In this document: positions 56,278-64,000 of the stretch, piece by piece
How the letters are laid out: every line of letters begins with the position of its first letter
Numbering within the stretch: position 1 is the first letter of the stretch
NCBI RefSeq assembly: GCF_014164585.1
Contig: NZ_JACJFM010000018.1
Coordinates: 1-64,000 of the forward strand
Source: Oceanospirillum sediminis
GTDB lineage: Bacteria > Pseudomonadota > Gammaproteobacteria > Pseudomonadales > Halomonadaceae
DNA: 64,000 bases
Direction: 5' to 3'
The notes under the pieces: model-generated
What the model was told of the DNA's origin: nothing
Database searches by the model: none
The model's input: the letters and a program-made list of their open reading frames with translations, nothing else
Translations under genes and position numbers: made by a program

Positions 56278-57867
56278 TTGCTGACCACTGCAAATATTAC
56301 AATGCAATTTGGCGCTAAGCCGCTATTTGAAAATGTGTCCGTTAAGTTTGGCCAGGGTAATCGTTACGGCCTGATCGGGGCAAACGGTTGCGGTAAGTCA
56401 ACTTTTATGAAAATTCTGGGTGGAGACCTGGAGCCTACCGGCGGTAACGTGTCGAAAGACCCGAATGAACGTATCGGTAAACTGAAACAGGATCAGTTTG
56501 CCTATGAAGCTTTCAGTGTCATTGATACCGTTATTATGGGACATGACGAACTCTGGAAAGTTAAAGCTGAGCGTGATGCTATTTACGCAAAAGCGGAGAT
56601 GACTGAAGCGGATGGTATCCGTGCCGGTGAGCTGGAAGGTGAGTTTGCGGAGATGGATGGTTATACCGCTGAATCCCGTGCCGGTGAGCTGTTGCTGGGT
56701 GTGGGTATTCCGATTGAGCAGCATTATGGCCCTATGAGTGAAGTGGCCCCTGGCTGGAAACTGAGGGTGCTGCTGGCCCAGGTGCTGTTCTCTGATCCTG
56801 ATATCATGCTGTTGGATGAGCCAACCAACAACCTGGATATTAATACTATCCGCTGGCTGGAAGGCGTGCTCAGTGAGCGCAACTGTACCATGATCATCAT
56901 CTCGCACGACCGGCACTTCCTGAACAGTGTCTGTACTCATATGGCAGACCTGGATTACGGTGAACTCCGTCTGTTCCCGGGTAACTACGATGAATACATG
57001 ACTGCGGCGACTCAGGTAAGAGAGCGTCAGTTGGCAGACAATGCCAAGAAAAAAGCTCAGATTGCTGAACTGAAAGCGTTCGTTAGTCGTTTCTCTGCTA
57101 ATGCCTCTAAGTCAAAACAGGCAACATCACGGGCGAAGCAGATTGATAAAATCCAACTGGATGAAATTAAACCATCCAGCCGTCAGAACCCTTATATCCG
57201 CTTTGAGCAGGAGAAAAAGCTGCACCGTCTGGCACTGGAGGTGGAAGGTTTATCCAAAAGCTATGAAGAGCCGATTCTGTCTGGCCTGAACCTCATGATT
57301 GAAGTGGGTGAGCGCATTGCGGTAATCGGTGAGAACGGTATTGGTAAATCCACGCTGCTTAAATGTCTGGTGGGTGATACAGAGCTGAATGCAGGTACAG
57401 TGAAATGGTCTGAGAATCATAAACTGGCTTACTATGCCCAGGATCATGCCGCTGATTTTGAAGAAGATAAGACGCTACTGGACTGGATGAGTCAATGGGG
57501 CCAGGAAGGGGATGATGAACAGGTTATTCGTGGTACCCTGGGCCGCTTGTTATTCTCACAAAAAGAGATTGATAAGTCGGTCACCGTGATCTCAGGGGGA
57601 GAGCAGGGCCGTATGCTGTTCGGTAAGATGATGCTGCAGCGCCCTAATATCCTGGTGATGGATGAGCCAACCAACCACCTGGATATGGAATCTATCGAGT
57701 CTCTGAACCTGGCTTTGGAAAACTACGAAGGCACACTGATTTTCGTCAGCCATGACCGTGAGTTCGTATCCTCTATTGCAACCCGTGTCATTGAGCTGAA
57801 AAAAGATGAAGTGGTCGACTTCAAAGGCTCTTATGAAGAGTATCTGAAGAGTCAGGGTGTGGAATAA
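56278..57867 (+). CDS. ybiT: YbiT-type ABC-F ribosome-associated ATPase
   Basis: A 529 aa soluble protein with two ABC ATPase domains and a P-site-tRNA-interaction linker. Walker A motifs are GANGCGKST and GENGIGKST. The signature regions contain [15 protein letters not shown] and [12 protein letters not shown], with Walker [11 protein letters not shown] and [10 protein letters not shown]. It matches E. coli YbiT (530 aa) almost throughout, including the N-terminal [22 protein letters not shown] proteins of this type act on the ribosome rather than in transport. The start is a TTG preceded by AGGT. The next gene follows after about 130 bases. Confidence 0.95.
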   Translation: MLTTANITMQFGAKPLFENVSVKFGQGNRYGLIGANGCGKSTFMKILGGDLEPTGGNVSKDPNERIGKLKQDQFAYEAFSVIDTVIMGHDELWKVKAERDAIYAKAEMTEADGIRAGELEGEFAEMDGYTAESRAGELLLGVGIPIEQHYGPMSEVAPGWKLRVLLAQVLFSDPDIMLLDEPTNNLDINTIRWLEGVLSERNCTMIIISHDRHFLNSVCTHMADLDYGELRLFPGNYDEYMTAATQVRERQLADNAKKKAQIAELKAFVSRFSANASKSKQATSRAKQIDKIQLDEIKPSSRQNPYIRFEQEKKLHRLALEVEGLSKSYEEPILSGLNLMIEVGERIAVIGENGIGKSTLLKCLVGDTELNAGTVKWSENHKLAYYAQDHAADFEEDKTLLDWMSQWGQEGDDEQVIRGTLGRLLFSQKEIDKSVTVISGGEQGRMLFGKMMLQRPNILVMDEPTNHLDMESIESLNLALENYEGTLIFVSHDREFVSSIATRVIELKKDEVVDFKGSYEEYLKSQGVE

Positions 57868-58000
57868 ACCAGCCTGAGCTCCATGTTGTAAGCTGTAACG
57901 ACACATAGAAGTGGCTTTTCTCTGTGTTTTGAAAAGGTCTCTGGTATTATGCCGGGACCTTTTCTTTTATCTGATGCCTGTTTTCGGAAATGAACCTCTG

Positions 58001-58762
58001 ATGTCCGCTCGTCGATACCGGTTGGATCGCTTTATCAGCCAGCACAGCCGCTTTAATCGCAAAGATATTCGCCTGTTACTGGCTCAGCAACGTATTCTGA
58101 TTGATGGCGTCGCAGCCAGTAGTATTAATCAGGTGGTTGATGGCTTTAATCGCATTGAGCTGGATGGTCAGGTATTAGCTGATACTCAGCCACTTTATAT
58201 CATGCTGAATAAGCCTGTCGATGTGGTGACGGCGGTCAAAGATGATGAGCATCAGACGGTTATGGATCTGATCGATCATCCGCACCGCGATTCCCTGCAT
58301 CATGCGGGACGCCTGGATTTGAATACCTCCGGGTTGCTGCTGCTGACGAATGATGGTCGTTTTTCCCGGTTGCTAACCCATCCTGATTACCATATCTGCA
58401 AGAGATATCTGGTTACGCTGGCCGATCCGGTCACCGATGAATATACCCGTGTTTTTCAGCAAGGTATCTATTTTGCCTACGAGGACACGATAACGCGTCC
58501 TGCTGAGCTGGAGATCCTGAGTCCTTATCAGTGCATTATGACTCTGACGGAAGGACGTTATCATCAGGTAAAAAGAATGTTTGGCTATTTTCGCAATCGG
58601 GTTACGGCACTACACCGGCTTTCTATGGGGAGTCTGGCACTGGATAGTAAGCTGTTACCGGGGCAATGGCGCGAACTGACCGCGAATGAGTTGAAAGGCC
58701 TGCATGCTGATTTTACTGAGGCTGAAAAGATAGAACAGGAAGAGGCCACAGAGGATTTCTGA
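58001..58762 (+). CDS. RsuA-family pseudouridine synthase
   Basis: A 253 aa protein with an S4 RNA-binding domain (RLDRFISQHSRFNRKDIRLLL, about 6-60) and a catalytic domain with the family motif HAGRLDLNTSGLLLLTNDG (catalytic D106), KRYLVTL and EGRYHQVKRMF. RsuA isomerises U516 of 16S rRNA. RluB/E/F relatives act on 23S rRNA, and which this is cannot be fixed by eye. I use the ATG at 58001, since the S4 domain starts there. Earlier ATGs lack ribosome sites. It follows ybiT, another ribosome-linked gene. Confidence 0.87.
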   Translation: MSARRYRLDRFISQHSRFNRKDIRLLLAQQRILIDGVAASSINQVVDGFNRIELDGQVLADTQPLYIMLNKPVDVVTAVKDDEHQTVMDLIDHPHRDSLHHAGRLDLNTSGLLLLTNDGRFSRLLTHPDYHICKRYLVTLADPVTDEYTRVFQQGIYFAYEDTITRPAELEILSPYQCIMTLTEGRYHQVKRMFGYFRNRVTALHRLSMGSLALDSKLLPGQWRELTANELKGLHADFTEAEKIEQEEATEDF

Positions 58763-58797
58763 TTCGATACCGCTTCGGGTTACCTTTATATTGTTTA

Positions 58798-58830
58798 GCC
58801 TTTAACTGATCGCTTGTATCAGTTAAAGGC
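58798..58830. terminator. 13 bp perfect hairpin in convergent gap
   Basis: 58798-58810 pairs perfectly with 58818-58830, 7-base loop, between the convergent pseudouridine synthase and di-heme protein genes. No T-run is present on either side, so termination efficiency is uncertain. Confidence 0.55.
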
Positions 58831-58848
58831 AGGCAAGAGTGAGGCAGA

Positions 58849-60399
58849 TTATTCCTCTTCTGTTTTATACAGCACAAGGCTTTTCAGAAACGCGATCACT
58901 GCTCTCTGATCATTAGCCGATAAAGCGTTGAAGTTGTCTCTGGATGAAGCGCTTTCTCCCCCATGAAATGCGATTGCCTCTTCCAGAGTTGTTGCTCGGC
59001 CATCATGCAGATAAGGCGCAGTAGAGCCTGCTCCCCAGAGTTCTTTGGTAAGAAATACTGAAGCACTGATCCCTCCCGCATCAATTGATTCTGCAAGTTC
59101 CTGTCCCATATCATGGCGTTTCAGGTCGCCGTAAAGGCGAACAATGGCACCGCCATTGCCATCTTTTTCAAAATTTCCCAGCGTATTATTACCGGTCTGA
59201 ATCGGGTTGTCTGGCAGGTCTTCTGTTAAATCAAACTGGATCGCTGTCTGGACCGATACGCCTTCATCTTCCGGAAATTGTCCTGAAGGAAATACGGAAT
59301 CCCGATAGCTTGTATGCAGACTGGGTTCAGAATACACAGGATCATTCAGTGTCATTTGTGGTTTATGGCAGCTGGCACAACCGGCCTCGGAGAATAATTG
59401 CTCACCCAGAGCAATTTGATTGGTCTGTCGTGCTGACAACGGGTCGAGTTGGCCCAGTTGTGACAGCTCCAGCTTTGTGACCGGGCGAGGCTGAGCGGCC
59501 TGATAGATCACCAGTGCGGTGATATCTCCGGTGCTCAGTTCATTTACAACGCCATCACCATCGCCATCAATATTATGACCGGTCATTTCCGTGGCTTGCA
59601 GTCCAAGTTCGTTATGCGCTGCGCCCCTGACAAAATCACGGACATGGCTGACCATGCCTTTCCACTCAAAAGGTTTTACGATCAGATCATCATCAATACC
59701 GTCCAGGTCATTGGTATCAATACTGCCATCGGGGGAGACAGTGATACTGCCAAAACTGACCTCTTTGGTTTGTAAAGGCTGAGTAATATCCGTTCCGGTT
59801 ATGCTGGCCTGGCTGATCGCTTCATCTCTTAATGTATGCAGTTCGCTGGTCATCTCCTCCGCCAGCCTTTGCAATGCGCCTATACCAAACAGATGAGGTG
59901 TCTGGCGATTAATAAAAAATGCCGGTAGCCCCATATGCAGAGGGTCCTGGATATTATTCATTACTACCGGACCGGCGCCATCCCCAAAAGGCTTGCCATG
60001 ACAGATATTACAGCTCTGGGCATTGGGTCCTGTGAAGCGGCGAGGTGTGTGTGTCGCCCACTGTTGATGGCCTGTAAGATCGGCGCGGGGAACCAGAGTA
60101 AAGCGCTGGCCGTTGCCAACATTAGCGCCTACACCTTCGTCAGCTTTGAATCTGTGCTCAAATAGCCCATCTCCGACCTCGAACGCCGTATCAAACGCTT
60201 CTGATGGACTGAATTGAGCCAGGGCATTCAGTTCGCTTTGCTCAATGTGCAGCTGCGTTTGCTGATTATTGTCCGAAGCAGCAGGAGGGTTACCTTGCTT
60301 GCCCCTGGCATGTACAGGGTCTGCAGATAATACCACCAGAGAGATAACTCCTGGCAAACTCCATCTGATCACTGGGGAAAGAGATATTTTACTCATCAT
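58849..60399 (-). CDS. di-heme c-type oxidoreductase (DHOR/DUF1111 family)
   Basis: A 516 aa periplasmic protein with a signal peptide (about 1-31, VHARG) and two heme-binding motifs, CNICH (130-134) and CASCH (341-345). The di-heme 'thiol oxidoreductase'-like family shows WKGMVSHVRDFVRGA, LWGAGSTAPYLHDGRATTLEEAI and the NFNALSANDQRAVIAFLKSL end, all seen here. It contains an EF-hand-like DGDGDGVVNE stretch near 279-288. Physiological electron partner and substrate are not known. Its gene is alone, with convergent and divergent neighbours. Confidence 0.88.
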   Translation of the reverse strand: MMSKISLSPVIRWSLPGVISLVVLSADPVHARGKQGNPPAASDNNQQTQLHIEQSELNALAQFSPSEAFDTAFEVGDGLFEHRFKADEGVGANVGNGQRFTLVPRADLTGHQQWATHTPRRFTGPNAQSCNICHGKPFGDGAGPVVMNNIQDPLHMGLPAFFINRQTPHLFGIGALQRLAEEMTSELHTLRDEAISQASITGTDITQPLQTKEVSFGSITVSPDGSIDTNDLDGIDDDLIVKPFEWKGMVSHVRDFVRGAAHNELGLQATEMTGHNIDGDGDGVVNELSTGDITALVIYQAAQPRPVTKLELSQLGQLDPLSARQTNQIALGEQLFSEAGCASCHKPQMTLNDPVYSEPSLHTSYRDSVFPSGQFPEDEGVSVQTAIQFDLTEDLPDNPIQTGNNTLGNFEKDGNGGAIVRLYGDLKRHDMGQELAESIDAGGISASVFLTKELWGAGSTAPYLHDGRATTLEEAIAFHGGESASSRDNFNALSANDQRAVIAFLKSLVLYKTEEE

Positions 60400-60679
60400 T
60401 AAACCTCATCATGTGAAGATAACCACCAATAGGAAGAGTGTTTGTTGTTATGTTTTGTGGGAAAAAATCACTCTTTAAAAATATCCTAGGCGGGAAAATT
60501 TCACACGTCAGTGTTGTTTTGTCCTCTAATGGCACCGGAGGTAATAAAGTGTGGAAAAACGTAGAAATGAGAACTGATGAAAAGAAATTTTATGGGGATG
60601 AAACTAAAAGCCCTGATACCTTGATCAGGGCTGTGTTCAGAAGGTCTGGGCTATTTTGCCTGGAACGGTTTAAAAGCAA

Positions 60680-61756
60680 TCAGCTATTACCATGCCATCG
60701 ATAATGGTTGTTGGGTTTTTGACTGACCAGATTTTGCTCCATGAGTAACGCAAACAAAGCATCGGTTTCTTCCTGAGTAATTTTCAGAAAAGACATCACT
60801 GCCTTTTTGGTGCAATTGACCTGCTTGTTATCCAGAGCATCAGAAACTTTATCGATTAATGCTTGTTCCTGCTCAGACAGTATATTTTTGTCAGCATCAG
60901 AATTAACAGGTATCTGATCGACGATGTCTGCAGCCGTAGTAACACCTGTATCGGATTTACTCTCTGTTTCTGGCTGAGGCTGGTGAGTCAGCAGTTTTGG
61001 CATTTCAGGCTCAATGGTCACAGGACGCTGGTGACGGAATTGCTGACAGAAGCGCTTTTCTTCACCAATCAGGCCAATAAAAAAAGCGGCAAAGAAGTCC
61101 AGCAGGACAGATAGAAAAACAACCAGCCAGAGTTTGGCTGTCTGAGAATCTGTACCCAGAGCTCGGGCCATGCTGTCAATCAGTCCCAGAACCGATCCCT
61201 GAGTCACTACCGGCAGGCTGTCTCTTTGTTCTGCCAGTTGTCTCTGTTTGTCACGCAGAGCGCTATTTTCTTTCTGAATCCGGGCCAGACCAATGGCGAT
61301 ACGGTTCATTTCGATATAGCGTCGTCCGGCCTCATTATTCAGTTCAATCTGTTCTTCAATCGCTTCAATTTCCCGATTAAAGGAATCGATTTTGCTCTGC
61401 TGAATATTCACATGATTCTGGGCTGTGTTGGTGGCACTGTTAATACCGCCGATAGAACCACCAATTGAAATGGCTGCCAGAATGGCATAAAAAATCAGTG
61501 CAGACAGAGCTCCGGAAAAATTACGACGGGCACGGCGTTCACCAAATTCAAACCAGGCAAAAAACTTACCTAATTCAAAAATAATGGCCAGACTGCCGAA
61601 TAAGGCCATCATCACCCAGTCATCATCAATAGAAAGAAAAAGCAGCAGAGAGAAAAAAATGGATGTTAGCACCGATGCGCTGGTCAGCAGATAAACCACA
61701 TTCATCGCAAATGATGATTTCGGGTATCTGACAGGTAACTCTTTTTCGTACAACAT
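60680..61756 (-). CDS. conserved membrane protein with coiled coil, function unknown
   Basis: A 358 aa protein I cannot name. Two membrane helices (about 18-40 and 46-66), a third near 83-106, then a long coiled coil (about 112-180, with NHVNIQQSKIDSFNREIEAI). A fourth helix (about 208-230) is followed by a proline/glutamate-rich cytoplasmic part. The last 70 residues look like a winged-helix-like domain (KKAVMSFLKITQEETDALFALL). The topology resembles plasmid/phage-borne coiled-coil membrane proteins of unknown role. It is an isolated gene, weakly supported as to function. Confidence 0.6.
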   Translation of the reverse strand: MLYEKELPVRYPKSSFAMNVVYLLTSASVLTSIFFSLLLFLSIDDDWVMMALFGSLAIIFELGKFFAWFEFGERRARRNFSGALSALIFYAILAAISIGGSIGGINSATNTAQNHVNIQQSKIDSFNREIEAIEEQIELNNEAGRRYIEMNRIAIGLARIQKENSALRDKQRQLAEQRDSLPVVTQGSVLGLIDSMARALGTDSQTAKLWLVVFLSVLLDFFAAFFIGLIGEEKRFCQQFRHQRPVTIEPEMPKLLTHQPQPETESKSDTGVTTAADIVDQIPVNSDADKNILSEQEQALIDKVSDALDNKQVNCTKKAVMSFLKITQEETDALFALLMEQNLVSQKPNNHYRWHGNS

Positions 61757-62228
61757 ATCAGGTTGGGTGTGTTCCGCAGTGTATTAGTGAAAAGGCATTC
61801 ATTGCCTGAAAAAGCGGCTAAGGATACTGGGTGTCAGAAGAAAAATATAGTGAAAATAAAGGGTTGCATGTGTTTATTGTTGGAGATGCGTTTAGACAGT
61901 AACAGTAACAGGTCGAAATTGAAAAACGGTACTGCATGATGTTGTAATAAGTGAATTCTGTTCAGGTGCAAAAACGTTTTATCTTTAACAGGTATCCCCT
62001 GCATTAATCCCACGTATCTTAATCCTTTATTGTTTTTGTATGGTAACTATTCAGCCCCCTTCTCAACTATTTGCTGCCTTGGCGGATACTTCAATCTGAC
62101 TAAAAAAGGTCATATCCAGGTCTGCTATCTCTTTATATATTCAGTGGAACCTGATTTACACTTCACTACGGGGCTAAAATAATCCTGAGCAGACAGAGGC
62201 CAATTTCTGCTTGTACACAGCATACTCA
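61757..62228. other. AT-rich gap before the small conserved gene
   Basis: About 470 bases containing the promoter of the 358 aa membrane protein and of the next gene. I see no ORF with a ribosome site and no clear repeat. Confidence 0.35.
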
Positions 62229-62588
62229 ATGGATAAAAGCATGAAGAAAACAGATAAAAAAATTGAAAAGAAGCTGATCTCAGCGTTAACCCATGTCTGT
62301 GATTTGGCGCTTGATCGAGTCGAAGGCTTTCAATGGTTAACACACCGGACTAATTTCAACAGTTTCCCGGATTCACTATCGATTATCTGTATTTTTGAAT
62401 CGGTAGATATCCTTGAAAAAGCGACCTTGTCTGGCAGTACTGACACCTTATATGAGTTGATCTATTGTGAGCTAAAAGCGGCAGATATTCTGCTAACAGA
62501 TATCAGAAAACATGTACTTTTTGATACTGAGGAGGCATGTAAAGGGGAACATGACGGGAAGTGGAATATACGTCTGCGTAAGCATTAA
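62229..62588 (+). CDS. small conserved gammaproteobacterial protein
   Basis: A 119 aa soluble protein with a lysine-rich start (KKTDKKIEKKLISALTHVCDLAL), a central GFQWLTHRTNFNSFPDSLSIICIFES segment, and no known domain. This pattern occurs in a gammaproteobacterial family often mislabelled as Fis-type regulators, though no helix-turn-helix is evident. Start could also be the ATG four codons later, since no ribosome site is strong. No conserved neighbours. Confidence 0.6.
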   Translation: MDKSMKKTDKKIEKKLISALTHVCDLALDRVEGFQWLTHRTNFNSFPDSLSIICIFESVDILEKATLSGSTDTLYELIYCELKAADILLTDIRKHVLFDTEEACKGEHDGKWNIRLRKH

Positions 62589-62635
62589 TCATCCTGAACC
62601 CAGTCGTTAACACGGATCATTTGAAGGATAAAAAA

Positions 62636-62670
62636 GCCCTGTTCATTCGTCAGCAAACCATGAACAGGGC
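62636..62670 (-). terminator. terminator hairpin on the minus strand
   Basis: GCCCTGTTCAT (62636-62646) pairs perfectly with 62660-62670, and an A-run at its left reads as a T-run on the minus strand. It would end a minus-strand transcript starting upstream, such as the one carrying the 31-codon ORF at 62831-62926. Confidence 0.75.
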
Positions 62671-62830
62671 GAGTTACTTCCGGATTCAATGCAAAAATCC
62701 GCAATGTGTTTAACAGACACCGCACGGGGCTGTTACAATAAACATATTTGTTTACGGTGATTTACTCATACTGGATCACTCCGATATATCCCAGCATAAC
62801 CAGACGGGATTTTCATCAGTATTTATACGA

Positions 62831-62926
62831 TCAATCAGGCCAGCAATCCCGCTTCAGTCGGTCACTAAGATTATCCCACTCTTTCCGACCCGGCCGGGTC
62901 AGCCATTTCCAGATAGTTTTCAACAT
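62831..62926 (-). CDS. small 31 aa basic protein candidate
   Basis: An ATG frame of 31 codons with a perfect AGGAG seven bases upstream. It encodes a tryptophan- and charge-rich peptide beginning MLKTIWKWLTRPGRKEW. A rho-independent terminator on the same strand lies 160 bases downstream (62636-62670). The ribosome site and terminator support a real small gene. No family is recognised. The size suits a membrane-associated or regulatory peptide. Confidence 0.5.
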   Translation of the reverse strand: MLKTIWKWLTRPGRKEWDNLSDRLKRDCWPD

Positions 62927-63046
62927 ATTTCATCTCCTGAAGGTATGCAAGGTCAGGAGCAGGCGCGCTTGCTCTGTCACGATGAGCAATGTAATTTATG
63001 CGCTTACGCATTAAAAGCCCAATAAAAGCAGGAAGAAGCTGCAAAT

Positions 63047-63991
63047 ATGCATAATATGAACTGGGATGATCTGCGGATTTTGCTGGCAGTGTCCAATACC
63101 GGAAGTCAGTCTGCTGCTGCTGATCATTTAGGAATCAATCAGACCACTATTTCCAGACGCCTGCGTCAGCTGGAGCAGAATTATGGTCAGCCGTTGTTGC
63201 AACGGCAGCGTAAAGGTTATGTTTTTACTGATGAGGCAAATCTGTTGATTGAGCAGGCCAGAAAGATGGAAGCTCATATGTTAGAAATTGCACGGGCGCA
63301 GGCTAATGACCGGCGCAGTGAATTGAAAGGACAGGTGGTCGTCAGTTCAACGGATATGGTGCTCAGGTATATGATTGCTCCTGTTTTATCTGAATTTCGC
63401 CAGCGCTACCCTGGCATAGAGCTGGTTCTTCTCAGCAATGATGAGGTGGTCAGTCTATCTCATATGGAGGCTGATATTGCGCTTAGATATATTCGTTCTG
63501 AACAGCTGGATATTGTGCAGCGTAAGTTGATTACATTTCAATACAGTTATTTTGCCAGCCCGGATTATCTGGATAAGTACCCGGTAGATGAATCCGTCCC
63601 GCTTCAAGGGCATCGGATCTTAAAATTTGAACATATTAAGTACCGTTATAACTCTCAGCAACTGCAGGACTTTGACAACAATGAAATTATAATGCGCAGT
63701 AATCATGCTGACTTGCTAATTGATGCTTGCCGGCAGGGGTTGGGTATTATTAGTCTTCAGCAACAATATGGTATGCAAATTTCCGGGCTTCGTATGCTGA
63801 ATATTCCGCCTCATAGAAATGTTTCAGTCTGGATTGCCAGTCATAAAGATAACCGCCGCTTACCTGCTATCCATGCCGTGAAAGAGTTTATTATTGAAGC
63901 CAGTGAACGTTGTGCCAGAGGAGAGTTTGCTGTGGAAGATAAGCAAAGAGATCTGATTGCTACTGGTTGGGCAGAATACAAAGTCGAATAA
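63047..63991 (+). CDS. LysR-family transcriptional regulator
   Basis: A 314 aa LysR protein. The winged helix (about 5-65) starts NWDDLRILLAVSNTGSQSAAA and includes NQTTISRRLRQLEQNYGQPLLQR. The effector domain (about 95-300) contains VVVSSTDMVLRYMIAPVLSEF and ACRQGLGIISLQQQYG. The YVFTDEAN region is a normal linker. It resembles single-gene LysR regulators of the AmpR/GcvA-like broad class. No target is adjacent in the window, and the 3' end is the window end. The stop lies just inside the sequence, so the gene is complete. Confidence 0.87.
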   Translation: MHNMNWDDLRILLAVSNTGSQSAAADHLGINQTTISRRLRQLEQNYGQPLLQRQRKGYVFTDEANLLIEQARKMEAHMLEIARAQANDRRSELKGQVVVSSTDMVLRYMIAPVLSEFRQRYPGIELVLLSNDEVVSLSHMEADIALRYIRSEQLDIVQRKLITFQYSYFASPDYLDKYPVDESVPLQGHRILKFEHIKYRYNSQQLQDFDNNEIIMRSNHADLLIDACRQGLGIISLQQQYGMQISGLRMLNIPPHRNVSVWIASHKDNRRLPAIHAVKEFIIEASERCARGEFAVEDKQRDLIATGWAEYKVE

Positions 63992-64000
63992 ATCGACTCT

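Overview
The window reads as a chromosomal segment of a marine-type gammaproteobacterium. The purB-hflD pair with roxA nearby, a YbiT-type ABC-F protein, a long (531 aa) isocitrate lyase and a monomeric NADP isocitrate dehydrogenase all point that way. The mix of housekeeping genes, orphan sensors and an expanded R-body locus resembles host-associated Oceanospirillales such as Endozoicomonadaceae, but that placement is inference. Protein genes fill the window. I saw no rRNA, tRNA, CRISPR array or phage structural gene.

Layout. 0.1-3.0 kb: an arsenate-detoxification cluster (arsR, ArsJ-associated GAPDH, arsJ) with two matching ArsR-type operators. 3.2-8.8 kb: nitronate monooxygenase with a divergent LysR regulator, an orphan OmpR-type response regulator, the branched-chain amino acid carrier brnQ, and a small protein with ADP-ribosyltransferase-like motifs. 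9.0-15.2 kb: aceA, roxA, purB, hflD. 15.5-17.0 kb: an AraC-type regulator and a GH19 muralytic enzyme. 17.3-21.8 kb: a tight four-gene operon encoding an SLC13-like permease, a membrane-anchored binding protein, a HAD phosphatase and a glutamate-receptor-like channel or sensor.

22.1-30.5 kb is the most distinctive region. A two-domain lamin-tail protein and a coiled-coil membrane protein precede an array of nine RebB-family ('killing trait') genes. Mixed into the array are two copies each of two further small families and a coiled-coil protein, and a convergent Mor-like regulator closes it. Reb proteins build R-bodies, the coiled proteinaceous ribbons of Caedibacter, the killer symbiont of Paramecium. 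This is an unusually expanded and diversified R-body locus. 30.9-33.2 kb is icd.

33.4-38.4 kb: a periplasmic rhodanese, a SulP-STAS transporter with a cyclic-nucleotide-binding tail, a divergent sensor kinase with a periplasmic solute-binding domain, and a YbjQ-family gene lacking a normal start. 38.7-46.1 kb: a second notable system, a three-gene SMC-kleisin-kite complex of MukFEB/MksFEB architecture. Its 1623 aa SMC protein lacks the usual Walker B glutamate, and no JetD/MksG nuclease gene follows. A 259 bp element with inverted ends lies behind it.

46.6-64 kb: a calcium-binding (EF-hand) protein, a glutathionyl-hydroquinone reductase, a large hybrid histidine kinase, a short-chain dehydrogenase, an NMT1-PAS-GGDEF protein with a degenerate GGDEF motif, ybiT, an RsuA-type pseudouridine synthase, a di-heme oxidoreductase, a coiled-coil membrane protein, a small conserved protein, a 31-codon small ORF and a terminal LysR regulator. 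aceA and the monomeric icd in one window place the isocitrate branch-point genes (glyoxylate shunt versus TCA cycle) about 20 kb apart on either side of the reb region.
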